A stretch of DNA of 6,798 bases. Source: Acidobacteriota bacterium. Its GTDB lineage: Bacteria; Acidobacteriota; Terriglobia; UBA7540. The notes under the pieces were generated by a model, which was not told the DNA's origin, searched no databases, and saw only the letters and a list, made by a program, of their open reading frames with translations. Shown here in pieces: positions 4,817 to 6,798 of this stretch (position 1 is the first letter of the stretch; every line of letters starts with the position of its first letter). The stretch is from positions 1-6,798 of the forward strand of contig JAJYJL010000449.1 of assembly GCA_021789565.1 (NCBI GenBank). The letters run 5' to 3'. Position numbers and translations under genes: made by a program.

Positions 4817-6798
4817 ATGTCTGATTTGATAAGCCGCTTCCCCACCATGCAAGGTCAAAGCTCTCATCATACGAGGACGCGGAATCTATTTCAAATTGCG
4901 GTCCTTCTTTTTGTCGCCCTTTTCCTCACCCGATGCTCAAAACAAAGCCCGACGGCCACCCCGGAACCTTACACCACCTGGCGGGTAAGCGGCGGAGGTC
5001 CCGATAACATTCATTATTCCGTCCTCAATCAGATCAACCAGAGCAACGTCAGCCAGCTGAAAGTTGCGTGGGAATACGACACCGGCGACGCATACAAGGA
5101 ATCGGAAATGGAATGCAATCCCATCATTGTGCACGGTGTTCTATATGCGACAACGCCCAAGGTCCGGCTGATTGCCCTCGACGCCGCCACGGGCAAGCTG
5201 ATCTGGAGCTTCAGCCCACCCGAAGAGCAGCCCCTGAGCAAGATGCGGAATCGGGGTGTTACGTACTGGAGCAACGGCGACGACCAGCGCATCTTCTTCG
5301 TGGCCAGGCACGATCTATACGCGATTGACGCCAAAACCGGCAAGCCGGTTGAAGCATTCGGCCAGGGCGGGCACATTGACCTTCGCGACGGCCTGGGACG
5401 CCCTCCCGAAGACCTGAGCGTCACCGTCACCAGCCCCGGCGTGATCTATAAGGACATGATCATCATGGGCAGCGCCCTGCCGGAAGATCTCCCTTGCCCG
5501 CCGGGCGACATCCGCGCCTACGACGTTCGAACGGGCAAGGTACGCTGGATTTTTCATACCATCCCCCACCCCGGCGAACCGGGCTACGAGACATGGCCAA
5601 AGGATGCCTGGAAGTATATCGGCGCCGCCAACAACTGGGCGGGCATGGCTGTGGATGTAAAGCGCGGCCTGGTGTTTGTCCCGACAGGCTCGGCGGCGTT
5701 TGACTTCTACGGCGCGGACCGAATCGGCGACGACCTCTATGCCAACTGCCTGCTGGCGCTTGATGCGAACACCGGGAAGCTGGTGTGGTATTTCCAGGGG
5801 GTGAAGCATGACCTCTGGGACCGTGATTTTCCCGCCGCGCCGGCCCTGGTGACGGTTGAGCATGACGGCCACAAGGTGGACGCTGTAGCCCAAATCACCA
5901 AGTCCGGTTACGTGTTTCTCTTCGACCGTGAAACCGGCCAGTCGCTGTTCCCGATTGAATACCGCAAGGCGCAGCCCTCCGACGTGGACGGAGAAAAGAC
6001 CGCGGAAACGCAGCCGTTTCCTCTGCTGCCTCTCCCGTTTGCAAGGCAGGAGTTCACGCCCGATATGGTGACGGACCGGACGCCGGCCGCTCACCAGGCG
6101 GTTCTGGCACAATTGCACAAGCTTCGCTACGGCGGACAATTTATTCCTCCCAGCCGCCAGGGAACCGTCATTTTCCCGGGCTTTGACGGCGGTGGGGAAT
6201 GGGGCGGGCCGGCATTCGATCCCACTACGGGATTGTTATACGTCAATGCCAACGTGATGGCCTGGGTCCTCCGGCTTGTTCCGCGCCCGAAAACACGAGG
6301 ACTGGTGAACGGCCGCCAACTTTACCTGAGCAACTGCTCCAGTTGTCACAGGTCTGATTTGCGCGGCAGCCCGCCGGAATTCCCTTCGGTCAAAAACATC
6401 GCGAGGAAATACAACGAATCCCAGCTTGCCGACATCATCAGAAAGGGCGGGGGACGAATGCCGGCATTCCGGCAAATTGGACCCGGACCCATTAAGGCCA
6501 TTGCCATTTACCTGACGACGGGAAAGCAAACCATGGCTAAGGCCACATGGAACACGGCGGAAATGGGACCCTGGCTGAAATACATGACTGACGGCTACAA
6601 CAAGTTTCTCGACCCCGACGGGTACCCGGCTGTAAAACCTCCATGGGGCACCCTGAATGCCATTAACCTGAACACCGGGAAATTTGCCTGGAGAATTCCT
6701 TTTGGAGAATTTCCCGAGCTCGTGAAGAAAGGAATCCGCAACACGGGCAGTGAGAATTACGGTGGGGGTCTGGTGACCGAGGGCGGCATTATTTTTAT
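4817..6798 (+). CDS. PQQ-dependent dehydrogenase with an internal c-type cytochrome domain, 3'-truncated by the window
   Basis: 660 complete codons are present and the frame is open at the right edge. It is a membrane-attached periplasmic quinohaemoprotein of the glucose-dehydrogenase-like PQQ propeller group; it should oxidise a sugar or alcohol and pass electrons through PQQ to haem c. Seen: a hydrophobic segment at 24-38 ending in LTRC (C40), acting as signal anchor or atypical lipobox; propeller motifs including ALDAATGKLIW and ALDANTGKLVW; HDLWDRD with Asp335 and ITKSGY with Lys362. These are 27 residues apart, as are Asp466 and Lys493 of E. coli glucose dehydrogenase, so they are the likely catalytic base and PQQ ligand. 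The propeller is interrupted at about 490-560 by a cytochrome domain with CSSCH (Cys507, Cys510, His511) and a GRMPAF Met (548) as likely axial ligand. It resumes at PPWGTLNAINL (about 608). There is no vicinal Cys pair like that of quinoprotein alcohol dehydrogenases. The exact substrate cannot be read. By family pattern roughly 60-80 residues are missing. Confidence 0.93.
   Translation, partial: MSDLISRFPTMQGQSSHHTRTRNLFQIAVLLFVALFLTRCSKQSPTATPEPYTTWRVSGGGPDNIHYSVLNQINQSNVSQLKVAWEYDTGDAYKESEMECNPIIVHGVLYATTPKVRLIALDAATGKLIWSFSPPEEQPLSKMRNRGVTYWSNGDDQRIFFVARHDLYAIDAKTGKPVEAFGQGGHIDLRDGLGRPPEDLSVTVTSPGVIYKDMIIMGSALPEDLPCPPGDIRAYDVRTGKVRWIFHTIPHPGEPGYETWPKDAWKYIGAANNWAGMAVDVKRGLVFVPTGSAAFDFYGADRIGDDLYANCLLALDANTGKLVWYFQGVKHDLWDRDFPAAPALVTVEHDGHKVDAVAQITKSGYVFLFDRETGQSLFPIEYRKAQPSDVDGEKTAETQPFPLLPLPFARQEFTPDMVTDRTPAAHQAVLAQLHKLRYGGQFIPPSRQGTVIFPGFDGGGEWGGPAFDPTTGLLYVNANVMAWVLRLVPRPKTRGLVNGRQLYLSNCSSCHRSDLRGSPPEFPSVKNIARKYNESQLADIIRKGGGRMPAFRQIGPGPIKAIAIYLTTGKQTMAKATWNTAEMGPWLKYMTDGYNKFLDPDGYPAVKPPWGTLNAINLNTGKFAWRIPFGEFPELVKKGIRNTGSENYGGGLVTEGGIIF

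Noticed and set aside
4552..4870. Minus- and plus-strand short open frames in the divergent intergenic region
   Set aside because: No ribosome binding site, no recognisable motif, and some overlap the start of the PQQ dehydrogenase gene on the opposite strand.
5315..6139. 274-residue minus-strand open frame opposite the PQQ dehydrogenase
   Set aside because: It is the antisense shadow of a clear conserved propeller gene; its translation has no domain signal.

Overview
The window reads as a chromosomal stretch of a Gram-negative, aerobic bacterium of moderately high GC (roughly 55-60 percent by eye). An Acidobacteriota member is my best guess. That rests on the gene mix (exported M16 peptidase, PQQ dehydrogenase with an internal cytochrome c domain, aquaporin) and on a repeat-filled spacer, and it is inference. 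No rRNA, tRNA, transposase, CRISPR array or phage gene was seen.

Layout, left to right. (1) Positions 225 to 1, minus strand: the first 75 codons of a membrane-anchored or exported protein that runs off the left edge, with an extended -10 promoter candidate at 309-317. (2) Positions 1218 to 451, minus strand: a six-helix aquaporin/MIP channel with NPV and NPA boxes. (3) Positions 1219-1761: a 543-base non-coding spacer holding a 66-base-period array of TTTTCAACAAC boxes interleaved with GGTTCG-type motifs, then an AT-rich tract and a stem-loop. (4) Positions 4512 to 1762, minus strand: a 916-residue exported M16 zinc metallopeptidase carrying both the catalytic and the non-catalytic half on one chain. 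(5) Positions 4513-4816: a divergent intergenic region with an imperfect direct repeat overlapping a ribosome binding site. (6) From 4817 to the right edge, plus strand: a PQQ-dependent dehydrogenase whose beta-propeller is interrupted by a c-type cytochrome domain; its C-terminus lies outside the window.

Functionally these are separate envelope functions rather than one pathway: a water or small-solute channel, an exported protein/peptide-degrading enzyme, and a periplasmic sugar- or alcohol-oxidising quinohaemoprotein feeding the respiratory chain. The M16 gene and the PQQ dehydrogenase gene are divergently transcribed and may share control in the 304-base region between them. No defence system or obviously new multi-gene system is visible. 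The least explained item is the repeat array in the 1219-1761 spacer.
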